From Knufia peltigerae (taxonomy: Eukaryota > Ascomycota > Eurotiomycetes > Chaetothyriales > Trichomeriaceae): a stretch of DNA of 64,000 bases. The stretch lies in NCBI GenBank assembly GCA_030247855.1, contig JAPDRN010000015.1:186001-250000 (forward strand), read 5' to 3'. The position numbers were made by a program, and so were the translations under genes. The notes under the pieces were generated by a model. It made no database searches. It was not told where the DNA came from and saw only the letters and a program-made list of their open reading frames with translations. Every line of letters starts with the position of its first letter. The first letter of the stretch is position 1. Below are positions 1-9,901 of the stretch, piece by piece.

Positions 1-2699
1 TTCTTGCTCTTCGATGTCCTCAGCAAGAATGCTCTTGAGCTTGCCGGATCTGCGGAGATCCTCGGTACGACCGGCTTGTTCCACAGTACCGTTCGACAGG
101 AGAACGCTATAGTTTGTCTTGGGCAGGCAGAGGGCGACATGGTGTGTTACCAGGATCCTCGTCCGACCTTGGCCAAGTTCACCTGCAAGGGCTTGTTCGA
201 AGAGGTGACGACCGACGTGTGCATCGACAGCGGAGAATATGTCGTCAAGGACAAGTATCCCGGCTCGTGAGTAGAGAGCCCTAGCAAAGGAGACTCGCCA
301 CTTCTGACCCCCACTAAGATTGATACCATTTGCACCGATATCTGTGAGCTCCCCATCCTGAAGCATTTCCAGGTCCTTTGTCAACGCGCATGCAGACAGC
401 ACTTTTTGATACCGATGATTGTCAAAGGGTATTCCAAAGAGAATGTTATCCCGAATTGTGGCGTTTTCGATCCATGGGATCTGCGCAACGAAAGCGATGG
501 AAGAGTCCATGATCCAATTCGCTTTATTGGCACTTTCATCGTGTCGCTGTTCGGCCGAGGGTGGCTTTGGGACAGTGACGGTACCACTGAGGACCTCAGC
601 TTCGCCAATTATGGATGCGAGCAGTAGACTCTTTCCAGACCCTGTCCGACCGGAAACGACGCTGAGCTCCTTCTTTGGGAATTCAATATTGAGATTGCTC
701 AAAGTGAACTGTTGATCCTCCTCCTCCGGATGATCGGAGGGCCATGCGATGGTTGCGGCGTTAAATGAGACTCTGTCTCCAGGTTTGCTGTACTCGACAC
801 GATCCGGTGCATCGAGGTATTCCTGAACTCGGGCAGCAGAAACAAGGGCATCCAGAAGGTCAGTTACCATTTCTGGAATGACTGCCAGTGTCATCTCAAT
901 TGCCTCGAAAACGGAAATCGTTGTGAAGGCGATCGAAGCAGTCAGCTCCTTGTGTATAAGAGCATACGTTGCCAGCGATATAGCCGCCAGCATGACCGGG
1001 CCAAAAATCCAGATGCTAATAAGCGTAGTGTCATAGATGAAGACTTGCCATTGCGTCTTCAACTCCTTTCTTCTCGTCTCTAGGATCTTTTCGTACCAAT
1101 TTCGCTCCAAAGCGCTGAACTTGATCTGGCGTATTCCTTGTAAGGCTTCCGTTACAACAGCCATCTTTTGATCCCGATGTTTCATCAGGTCGTCTTGCGC
1201 ATTGGAGTAGCGCCTCGCAGCAATGATATTGATTGGCATGATGATCGCAGGAGCAACCAAGCCTGCAAGCAGAGGAATTGGACCGATCAGATTGTACAGA
1301 AAGGTGAAGGCGAAGATCAATTTGATCGCAGAGCCAAGGAAAATGTAATTGAACGTTGCGAAGTCCGCAATTCTTTTGGAGTCGACACCGACGAGGTTGA
1401 TGGTGCTTTGACGAGACTTCTTGAAATCCTCGTCTTGATCGTCTTCAGACGCCCGATCTTCTCCCTTTTGGCCTGCCCCTTTGTTGATGACTGGGCCTTC
1501 ATTCGACTCTTCGGTATCGGCTTCCAGCTCCTCTGACTTTTTCCCTGCGCCCTTCACATCTTTGCGTCGAATGGCTTTGCCAAAAACGACGGCAGACAGC
1601 TGCTCATAGATTGGCACTCCTAGTCTCATGAAGACAATGAAGAACATCCAAGCTTCAAGCCAGGATGAGAACGTGACTGCAGCACCCAGTCCAATGACCA
1701 ACAGCCAAGCAGTCAACCCGACATCAACACCTTGATCGCGTGCTTCGAGAGTACGTAAAATGAAGTAAAGGGCGATTTGCGGGAGGAATTCAGTAATAGA
1801 ACAAACTGCTTGGAGACACCATTGCTGGATAAAGGCCCGTTTGTGAGACCAGAAAACGCTCTTCCACAGCTTGTCCTTGTAGCCAATTGCATCAAACCTT
1901 CTCCTAAGTTCTCTTGAGCGCAAGTCATGGTCGATCTCGGCCAGGTCGTCGTAATCTAGGCCTTTGTTTTTGGCTGCGAATGCTAGGAGCGGAGATGGCC
2001 ACGAAAATGTAAATTTCTCCAGCACTGACACAGTATTCTGGCGATCCACGTATTGTCCGTTATGATAGACATCCGGCCGCCGGGGTATGGAGAGACTGGC
2101 GACGACCAAACATAGACCGGCCACAAACTGCACGATCGAAAGGACAAGATGGGCATTCTTTGGCAACGGATGAGCCCGGGATTTCCATAGCGAAATGTTC
2201 TCAACAGCCACTGCGATCGCGACAAACACACTTGAAAGGCCAGACCAGATTCCCAGGTTGTACCGGTGTATAGATGATGGTGTCACAAAGATGACTATGG
2301 CTTGAAAGAAGATAAACAGCTGGCAGGTGTCAGAAAAATGCTTACTCATGGCCGATATGGTCAACTCACCCAAGTTCCAAATTGCAGCCATTGCTCGATC
2401 GTCAGAGGAAGATCGGGTCGAGTCGTGATTATAACAGCGGATGCCAAAGCATCCAGACAAACAACAATTGAAAGTAGAATTAGAATTAAACGTGGGATGA
2501 AGTCGGAGAAGGCTTCCTGGGATTCCTCTGTAGCAACACCATCCTTGTCTTCGTAAATCCCCGACAGGTGTTGATACTGAGCTTTTCTGGCTCTAAATCG
2601 AGTTATGATCTGGTAGAGGGCCGGAATGGAAAGTAGTGTTACAACCGCAAATGCTGTTATTGAGATGGCGACGGACACCGTGGTATGATGCACTGCCAT
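1..2699 (-). CDS. ABCC (MRP-type) ABC transporter, 3' part outside the window
   Basis: ATP-driven membrane exporter of the fungal MRP class; substrate unknown. Exon 1 is 2699-2370 and starts MAVHHTT. A GTGAGT...CAG intron (2369-2320) follows, and exon 2 runs open to base 1. The product begins with several hydrophobic segments (TMD0-like), then TMD1 with a charged insert near 1480-1560, then the first nucleotide-binding domain. Its Walker A, GRTGSGK, lies at 651-631, the LSGGQK signature at about 320-300 and the Walker B, VLDDIFSAVDAH, at about 255-215. Asp stands where the catalytic Glu is normal, which is common in NBD1 of this class. The second half of the transporter lies beyond the window. 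The ATG at 2699 was chosen because it directly precedes the first hydrophobic segment. The family call is firm; the substrate cannot be told. Confidence 0.9.
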
Positions 2700-4053
2700 G
2701 CTGACTGTTCCCCAATCGACTAAGGTATCATGGGCTTGACAAACATTCTGGCCTTGACGTCGGGTTCTTTTCAGAGTTACAAGGGAAGGAGAAATATGGG
2801 GAGTTGGGCCGTGAAATTTAATATTCGACCGGTGTGGCAAACTGACCGTATGACGAGGCTTGCTGCAAAGGTGGGTAGGTTGAAAAGAGTGACAAGCGAG
2901 GCTGTGAGGTTTTCTTAGAAACTGGTGAATGAAGGTGAGATGAGTCGAGGAATACAGATCAAGTTGTTGCCACTGGAGGAGTGTATTTGGGATCTAGGAT
3001 TTTTTTTTGCGTGGCTACGAGTACTAGTAGGCTTAGAAGAATTATATCATGGTGGTTCTGTTTGTGGTTCTGGTTACGGGAGAGGTGACATTGAAACGAC
3101 AGGGATCGTCATAACGGGAAGGTCGGCGGTGAAAGCCTATTGTATTCGTATTTTCTGTACAAGTTGAACAGAAAAGTGACGCCCTCACCAGCCATCATCA
3201 GGGTCCAGTACTTTGTACTGCGGTGTACGGAGTCGCTAGGTGCCTTATCTTAGCTACGAGTACCTGACTACAGCGTATGCGACCTCGAGGTCTACAGTAC
3301 CGTACCTACTTGTACCTACCCTAAACTACCTGGGTACTTACAGTACCTGGTTTGCTCCGTTCCACTCGTAAGCTTTAGGTGCCTAAAAGTTAGGGCCAAC
3401 CGGTGGCCAAAAACACCGCAGTGCATTGGCTGAAGATTGGCGAACTCGGGCGCCCACATGGCTTAGGTATTGTTCAATACGGAGTAGGTATCTAAGATAT
3501 CTACGGGAGTCCTAGTAGGTAATTTGTCGCGCCCGGGGCGAGTCATAAGCCACCGCAGCTAGAGCTACAGTACATAACTAGCGGCCAGGCGAAACTACGG
3601 ACGAGAAGCTCCCGGTGCATATGGGACACTGTACGGGGTTTGCTAACAGCTACAATACCTTACTTACCTTGGTAGGCAGCTCATCAACAATCTCCTCTCA
3701 TCATTGGTATATTTTTGACGTTTCTGCACGCTTAGGTCCGTTTACGAATGAGTCACCGTGTAGACTAGCAGGGATCAACGAGCTCATGGTTCCATAAGTT
3801 CGAGATAAAGAACGCTATTCACGGTCCCTCACAGCTAAGTACGAGTACATACGATACTCAACATGGATATTATTCAAGTATTATTTGAGACAAACACTTT
3901 CTATCATAGATTTTAATTCAACTAGACACAATGTTATTCACTACCTAGACTCCTGTCGCGATAAAATTGCTATTCCATACAGATCCAAATTCTCCGGGTA
4001 TCGTTTCTCTCTTTGGCTAGAGCCTCAAAACAAATGAGTCTTTCCTTTCACAA
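2700..4053. other. Gene-free interval between ABC transporter start and pirin stop
   Basis: No supported gene. The short open frame at 2925-3167 has no family resemblance. The stretch 3200-3560 is unusually rich in TACCTA/TAGGTA words, and a TACGGAGTA nonamer sits at 3478-3486. The part next to 2700 should carry the ABC promoter. Confidence 0.6.
3200..3560. repeat. TACCTA/TAGGTA-rich simple-motif tract
   Basis: Short copies and near-copies of TACCTA, GTACCT and their complements recur every 10-30 bases, for example in the lines at 3241, 3301 and 3481. There is no long tandem unit. It could be a degenerate satellite or a set of protein-binding sites; the sequence alone does not decide. Confidence 0.45.
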
Positions 4054-5070
4054 TTACTCCGAGTCGATGATGACCACTTCGGCTTCTACCTCCCCGATGC
4101 TTTCCACCTTTAGTGCATCGCCAGCATTCACATGAGTCACATATGCACCATCCCCCTCATTCAAGATTTCTCGGCCGTCCAATTTGATCTTGGACTTTCC
4201 ACTCTTCGTTTCAGGAAAGTGGACATACACTTTTCGGTCGGATCTGGAAGTGACTGCATCTCCTCCGCCGACTGTGTAGGTGAACGCATCGCCCGCCGGT
4301 ATAATGCCTGCTGAGAACACGAGATCTGCATGGACGGGGATGGTGCCATCCTTCGCCGGAACAGCGGCCTTTTCCTCCTCCAAGCTGGCATTGACACCTG
4401 CTTTCAACGGAGTGATGATCGTCACGAATCCTTTGCGCTTTTCCTCGGCCGAAAATGTGCTGGTATGGTAGATGGGAGGGAGGTTTCTCTTCCAAGGCAA
4501 GGCCCATATCTGGAGGAAATGCGTCCATTCGTTGGTGCCTTGGCTGTCTTCGTTGAACTCGCTGTGGGAAATGCCCTTCCCCCCAGTCGTGAATTGCACA
4601 TCGCCGGGACGCATCCGGAAGAATTTGTCCTTGTCTGTGCTTTCAGCGCCTCTCTTCTGCATCGAGTCCCGATGTGTTAGTTCGCCGGAAAGGATGTAGC
4701 TGAAGATTTCGGCGTTTTGGTGGAAATGAGTAGGAAAGCCTTGGCCTGGTTCGACTCGATCTTCATTGAGGACGCGGAGGGATCCAAACTGCATGTATCG
4801 AGGATCATGCCAACCAGCGAACGAGAAGGTATGTTTTGTTTTCAGCCAACCATGGTCCCCTCCGCCTCTTGTTTTGGAGGGCCGGGGGACGATCTTTGCG
4901 TGGGAGAGGCTGGACATGGCTGTTCTCAAGTTGTTCGTAGCTTTCATAGATTGTTCAGTTGAAGTGGTGGGGTTGTTGCTATTGAGCATGTAAACGGCTG
5001 TAATTGCTGCGAGTACTGCGGTTACTGTTGTGATGAGTGTGGTTTTTTGATGGAGAAAACTGGACAGCAT
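4054..5070 (-). CDS. Pirin-family bicupin protein with N-terminal hydrophobic segment
   Basis: 338 residues in one exon. Pirins are iron-binding cupin proteins; some act as nuclear cofactors and others as quercetin 2,3-dioxygenases. Residues about 75-185 hold the pirin N-terminal domain (FAGWHDPRYMQFGSLRVLNED, then FPTHFHQNAE and LTHRDS). The metal ligands His-X-His, Glu and the later His are all present. The C-terminal cupin half follows. The first 30 residues contain a membrane-like run (TTVTAVLAAITAVYML), so the protein may be anchored or mitochondrial. A later ATG, before SSLSHAKIVPRPSK, would give a soluble cytosolic form of the usual pirin length. The start is therefore the least certain point; the family is clear. 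Confidence 0.9.
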   Translation of the reverse strand: MLSSFLHQKTTLITTVTAVLAAITAVYMLNSNNPTTSTEQSMKATNNLRTAMSSLSHAKIVPRPSKTRGGGDHGWLKTKHTFSFAGWHDPRYMQFGSLRVLNEDRVEPGQGFPTHFHQNAEIFSYILSGELTHRDSMQKRGAESTDKDKFFRMRPGDVQFTTGGKGISHSEFNEDSQGTNEWTHFLQIWALPWKRNLPPIYHTSTFSAEEKRKGFVTIITPLKAGVNASLEEEKAAVPAKDGTIPVHADLVFSAGIIPAGDAFTYTVGGGDAVTSRSDRKVYVHFPETKSGKSKIKLDGREILNEGDGAYVTHVNAGDALKVESIGEVEAEVVIIDSE

Positions 5071-5482
5071 CGAGCAGGAAGGAGATATAAGTACTTAGAC
5101 CTGAGAAAACAACTAGAGCGTGGTGGAGGATACGAGAAGGTCCATGTGGCTGTTATACAACATTTGGTCATTGATTTGTTACCTCTTTACTCCCATTCAA
5201 AGAGGAAAATGGGCTTTACCAATTCTTGTGTAAGCGACGAGATTTGTCGACGACGAAGTGCGGAACATGGCGCAGGCAAATCAGCCATTGCTATTGTGTT
5301 AGTCATCAAAGCCCGCGTTATGTAATGACGTCGACATGCGGATTAACCCCCCTTCCACTATTCCGTACCATCTGCGAGATTCATGCTCGACTTCTCTTAC
5401 GAAGGTACCAGATTCTCAGTTGTTGCTCGCGTACGGTACGGACTATCACCACTCCGATCATTCCAAATGCCGAGCAATCTTG
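5071..5482. other. Divergent promoter region of the pirin and LigD-like genes
   Basis: About 410 bases between two divergent starts. The LigD-like frame stays open upstream to an ATG at 5336, but those 49 residues look non-coding. No clear TATA box or repeat was seen. Confidence 0.5.
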
Positions 5483-7120
5483 ATGAAAAGACAGAGATCA
5501 AACGTCATCGAGAATCCCTTTGTCAAACCAGAAAACCAGTCTTGGGAGATCTCGCCCCCAGCCTCGCTCACTAGAACCATTTCGCCTCCGCCAACCAATC
5601 CTCGCCGACAAAGTAAGCCTCCATCTAATTCGGTTCGCAACAAGTCGGATGCTGCAGCAGTCGAGGCAGGCGAGGTCGAGATCAAAGACCATGTCGCATT
5701 CTTCTCATCCAAACTTCTGGCGGCGCAGCGGCCTCTCGTCCGTGGTCAACCTCGATTGTCACATCAGAAATGGCTAGACCTGTATCAGAGAAACCTGAGT
5801 GACAGGGGCCATCATTTTGTCGTCCATCAACATGATCATCCCATCGCCGGCACTCACTATGATCTCCGACTGCAATGCAATGCGACAAGCTCCATCAGCT
5901 TTGCCATCATGTATGGTTTACCGGGAGATCCCAACAGCAGGAAATTGAATCGTAATGCGACGGAAACCAGGGTACACAATCTATGGGTAGGTGCTAGTTT
6001 CCAAAAACATAACATGCCCCCAACAGAATCATCCATCTCACCACGCACTGAACAGAACCATTTGATCGAGACAGCCTCTTACGAAACAGGAACGATGCTG
6101 CTTTGGGACACGGGAGAGTACGAAATCCTGCCCCTGCCAGAGGCCAACACCGCAATCAGTGACTCTGGATCAGAGTCCATGTCCGAGCCTGACTGGCCAC
6201 GCGACCGCGAATCTGAGCCGACAAAGTTGCAGCGTGCCTTTCAGAATCGTAAGATCAGGCTCCGTCTACATGGATCTCGATTACCGAGAACCTATACACT
6301 CAATCTACGTTTGACACGTGAAAACAACCGACTAGTCCAGCCCGACCCACCAGCGTACAAGCGTCGAAGGAAATCTCGGCCAGCTATCAATGCGGCTGAT
6401 CGTCGGGACCACCACGTTGAAACGTCAGACTCGGATACAGAAAGGTCGCCTTCGGAACCAAGCCGAGCATCGACGCACGATCAATCAAGTCAGAGTTCAC
6501 TCGAGAAGACCTTGACCAACAAGCAGAGACACGTCCCCAAGTTCAAACGTAATGTCTCGTCGCTATTACGCAAAGCGTCTTCCCCTCCGCCTTTCTCGTC
6601 GCGCAGACCTGCTGTTCTCGACCGTCTGCCTTCCTCGTCCACCACTACTGGGCCTCCTGGGGTACAGGCGGCATCAGGACTTTTTGACAAAGACGGCGAA
6701 GAGACAAGGATGAGTTCGTTCGTAGCAGAAGTACACCACCAACCGGACGACGTGACCAAATCATTCTCAAAGGCCAAGGAAGACGAAGACAATCTTATCC
6801 GCCTGAACAACGCCTACCCGGGCGCCACGAACAGCATCAACTCCATCCACCAGCGGAAATGGTACCTGTCACTCGACCGCGAAGCATGCGGCTTCCGCCC
6901 GACCAACCGTATCGAATTCGGCCGGCGCGTCTGGGAAAGACCCTGGAACACCACCGACGACATCGACCGCGGGGAACTAGGCGGCTTCGCTCCGTTCTAC
7001 GTCCGCGGTCGAGACGTGGAAACTAGTGTCCTGACTGGACGCTTGGCCAAGGATGTCGCCAGCGACGAAGGGCTGGTCGGGTATAAACCTAGAGGCGGAT
7101 GGAGGGCCGTGACTGATTGA
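5483..7120 (+). CDS. LigD 3'-phosphoesterase-domain protein
   Basis: About 545 residues from the ATG at 5483 (MKRQRSN); an in-frame ATG at 5336 is less likely. The N-terminal half carries the phosphoesterase signature of bacterial DNA ligase D: HHFVVHQHDHPIAGTHYDLR, with the conserved His, His-X-Asp and Arg. It continues through LLWDTGEYE and a final strand RTYTLNLRLTRE. In bacterial LigD this module trims 3' ends during end joining. Here it stands alone, without ligase or primase domains. The domain is interrupted by a Ser/Glu/Asp-rich insert, and a disordered tail with a short conserved-looking end (DREACGFRPTNRIEFGRR) follows. A nuclear DNA-end-processing role is inference from the domain. 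The gene is convergent with NOG2. Confidence 0.85.
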   Translation: MKRQRSNVIENPFVKPENQSWEISPPASLTRTISPPPTNPRRQSKPPSNSVRNKSDAAAVEAGEVEIKDHVAFFSSKLLAAQRPLVRGQPRLSHQKWLDLYQRNLSDRGHHFVVHQHDHPIAGTHYDLRLQCNATSSISFAIMYGLPGDPNSRKLNRNATETRVHNLWVGASFQKHNMPPTESSISPRTEQNHLIETASYETGTMLLWDTGEYEILPLPEANTAISDSGSESMSEPDWPRDRESEPTKLQRAFQNRKIRLRLHGSRLPRTYTLNLRLTRENNRLVQPDPPAYKRRRKSRPAINAADRRDHHVETSDSDTERSPSEPSRASTHDQSSQSSLEKTLTNKQRHVPKFKRNVSSLLRKASSPPPFSSRRPAVLDRLPSSSTTTGPPGVQAASGLFDKDGEETRMSSFVAEVHHQPDDVTKSFSKAKEDEDNLIRLNNAYPGATNSINSIHQRKWYLSLDREACGFRPTNRIEFGRRVWERPWNTTDDIDRGELGGFAPFYVRGRDVETSVLTGRLAKDVASDEGLVGYKPRGGWRAVTD

Positions 7121-7304
7121 TTTAGAGAACAGCGGTCCATGGAGATAGACTAGCCCAATATTTTCTCTTGCTGATCCAAGACAGAGCACTCGTAGAGAAC
7201 GACTGAAACAAAAAGTAGGACTATAGTTTTGGCTTTTAAGCAGCAATTTTGCTCGGATCTCGGATCAAGTATTGGATGTATGTTGTGGACTATCTATTTT
7301 TTTT

Positions 7305-9501
7305 CTATACTCGAGTGCCCCCATCGTCCTCGTTCGTGTCGTTACTCGTAGCATCGTCATCGTCGTCAAACTGCTCAAAGTCATCCACTTCCTTGTCTGA
7401 AGAGCCTGATTCTTCATCGTCATCGTCATCACCACTCTCAGCCGAATCGGAAGCATCTTCCGCTTGTGACTCTTGGTCATCGTCGTCCGCCTCTTCCTCG
7501 TCGTCTTGGTCAACGCCCGAGACATCCACTTTTCTCTTTCCAGGCATCTCGCCCAGTCTGCCTTCGCGGCCTTCTACGACCTCGGCAGAGTCATCGGCCG
7601 TGGACGATTGGGCTGCCTCGCCGCTCCTCGGAGGCGGCGTGAACCAAGGGATCTTCCCACGGAGGAAATCATTCAGCACCATCTTGGCGACGCCATCGAC
7701 GTCCGGCTCACCGCCTTTGAGAAGACGACCACCTTTTCGGGCGAGAATGGCGAGGAACTCCATAGGATCGTCGTTCCAGTCGGACGCTTTGATCTCGTAC
7801 GTCCTTTCAATGTGGCGCGTCTGGGCCCGCCGTAGAACAGCCTCGACGTACTGCGCAGGATGTTCGACGTTCTCCACCCGCACCACGCCACGTAGCAGGA
7901 TGTCTTCCTCCGTGTCACCCTGACTGGGCGGCACGACACCAGGACAGTCGATGAGGTATATCCTCTTCATCAGCGTGATGTACTGCCAGACTTTGGTCTC
8001 GCCGGGAATGGGCGCCACAGTGCACACGCGCTTCTTTCGGAGGGTGTTGATGATGGACGACTTGCCGGTGTTTGGGTATCCGATGAAGCCCACGGAGATT
8101 TGTTTTCGGCTGGCGTGCAGCACCGAGAACTGTCGTAACAGGGTGATCAAGGACCCCTTGCCGAAGCTGTTCGTCATCGACGCGTGGAACGCCAGCGTGG
8201 GATATTCCTTGGAAAGCATTCTCACCCATTGAGCCTGTGGGAGGTGGAGAAAAGATCAGTATTGTGTGAGACATTACTAAGAGCGATGCTATGAAAAAGA
8301 GAAGCACAACTCAACTCAAACGAAACACGCGATGCACCGTGGCGACCGAGTTTCCAAGACGGAACCAGAGTCTAGTACCACCTCCCGAGGAGGATGGCAG
8401 AGTGCGGCTTAATGTACCAAAGCTGTAACAGGCGACTATCATTGAGAAATTTGCAAAGGAATGCAGAAAGGCGCCTTGACTTAGCGATGGAAAGATGAAG
8501 GAAAACAAGAAAAGACGACAGACATAATTCCGCATCAGGCAAGGAAGAAAGGTGACTTACCGCGATCTTAGTAGGTACCAAGTCGCATTTGTTTAGGACG
8601 AAAATCAAATGCTTGTGTGGTGCTTCTTCGCGGATGTATTTTTCCACACTGCGACATCTTGTACCCTCCGGATCTCGAGCATCGAGTACTAGATAGTCGT
8701 GAGTCAAGAGTACAACTCGTTTTGGTGCGTGAAACATACCGTGAATGACCACATCTGAGGAGTCGATGACTTTGAAGAGCTCGTTCCAAATACGTTTGCT
8801 CTGCCCTTTTGAGAAGATGGGCTCCCTTGCAGTGGTGAGCTCGCCATCATCCTGTCCTTGCATTTCTTCCGCTGTCTTGCCACTAAGCAGTTTATTCTCT
8901 TCCAGCTTCTCAAGATAGTTGTCGTGCATCTTTACCGACTCGTCGGCCAAGTCAGCCACGGAGCTCGCACTCAGTTTAACCCGCTTGCGTTGAGACTTTG
9001 GGCCGAAGGTGTCCGAGAACGGCGCCGACTCGACTGCAATCTTTGCCTGGTGCTGTTTCACCCCGTTCTTCGTGTTCTCATTGTCCCGGATCAGACTCAT
9101 GGGCAATTTGTTCGTCTTCAAAAGCACCTGGTATGGGTCGGCTGCTCTTTCGGCGACTGCCTGCCTGAAGGAATCCAAGGCTCCCTGCGATATGACTCTG
9201 GTGTTGCCGAACCATTTCCTATTCGGTTCGACGCGTGCCTTAGGGATTTCTCGCGATTGGTATGAGGCGGCTTTTGTGATTTTCCCTTCTGCATTTCGTT
9301 GTGCTTTGCCGTCTTTCAGCATGTTCAACGTTCGTAGCTTTTTGGCATTTCTAAGGAAATCTTTAGCAACAACCAGAGGATCACTCAGAGTTTCTCAGCA
9401 TACCTGTAAAAGTTCTCGCCTTTGACCTTGACGTTGGCCATGCCATCAGTCGAAGTGCCCTGCCGTTCCCGGCGGGCAGCTTCCTTCTTGCGGGCACCCA
9501 T
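7305..9501 (-). CDS. NOG2: Nucleolar GTP-binding protein 2, ribosome-assembly GTPase
   Basis: 588 residues from four exons (9501-9404, 9350-8740, 8688-8561, 8234-7305). All three introns have GT...AG ends and keep the frame. NOG2/NUG2 is a circularly permuted GTPase that loads on the late pre-60S particle and hands over to the export factor Nmd3. The motifs show the permuted order: VLDARDPEGTRCR, then G4 NKCD, then G1 GYPNTGKSS, then G3 DCPG. The first exon starts MGARKKEAARRE, a basic nucleolar-type N-terminus, and the C-terminal 80 residues are almost all acidic. Intron 2 (8739-8689) splits the VLDARDP motif. Intron 3 (8560-8235) is 326 bases, five times the local norm, and contains the snoRNA described separately. 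Confidence 0.95.
8260..8495 (-). ncRNA. snR191: H/ACA snoRNA, snR191-like, inside NOG2 intron 3
   Basis: Read on the minus strand. The 5' hairpin has left guide AGUCA (8481-8477), stem AGGCG/CGCCU (8476-8472 with 8434-8430) and right guide GUUAC (8429-8425). Box H ACAUUA (8415-8410) lies 14 bases on. The 3' hairpin has left guide GAGU (8317-8314), a stem GAG..CUC enclosing GUGCU/AGCAU (8312-8303 with 8290-8281), and right guide UAGU (8279-8276). ACA (8265-8263) again lies 14 bases on, three bases before the probable 3' end. The two pockets pair with GUAAC-UA-UGACU and ACUA-UG-ACUC. These are the adjacent helix-69 uridines of 25S rRNA (yeast 2258 and 2260) that snR191 modifies. Yeast snR191 is also in the NOG2 intron. 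The 5' end is approximate, and the roughly 90 bases between box H and the second pocket are unassigned. Found by eye, without folding software. Confidence 0.8.
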
Positions 9502-9901
9502 ATCTATGGGTTCCTTGTCTGGCCTTTAGTCTTCTGGTGTTAGACTGCCCTGACACAAATCTCTTGAAGCAAGTGTGGTACAGTTGTCGGACGCAGAAAT
9601 CGGAGTTTCGCCTGGAAAAAAAAGTTACTTTGCCAGCGGCGACCATCGGGTAACCTTCCCGATTAAAAATAATTATCGTGACCTTATGGGCTTCCCATGC
9701 CTGTTGAAATAGGCGCTAAGGCTGGAGTTGCATAATTGTCACCAAGACTTTTAGTGGCATTCTAGGCGACTAACCCAAAATATTTTAGGGCTTATTTACC
9801 GCGCTATATAGATCTTCATCTCTTACCAACTCTTATATGGGTCCAGAACTCTTTGCACTTCGCTCGGTCCAGTGTCAAGGAAAAGTCCCCGCGCTTGTCA
9901 T
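9502..9901. other. NOG2 promoter side / 3' flank of the CHAT gene
   Basis: About 400 bases, A/T-rich around 9660-9680 and 9770-9810. TATATA occurs at 9805-9810, roughly 300 bases upstream of NOG2. Nothing else is recognisable. Confidence 0.5.

Noticed and set aside
2925..3167. 80-codon open frame on the plus strand
   Set aside because: No domain, no splice context and a low-complexity surrounding; it lies in the ABC transporter's upstream region.
7249..7923. 224-codon plus-strand frame, Ser-rich
   Set aside because: Antisense image of the acidic C-terminus of NOG2.
8401..8460. C/D-box snoRNA reading of the NOG2 intron (TGATA and CTGA strings)
   Set aside because: C box imperfect and no terminal stem; the H/ACA reading explains the sequence far better.
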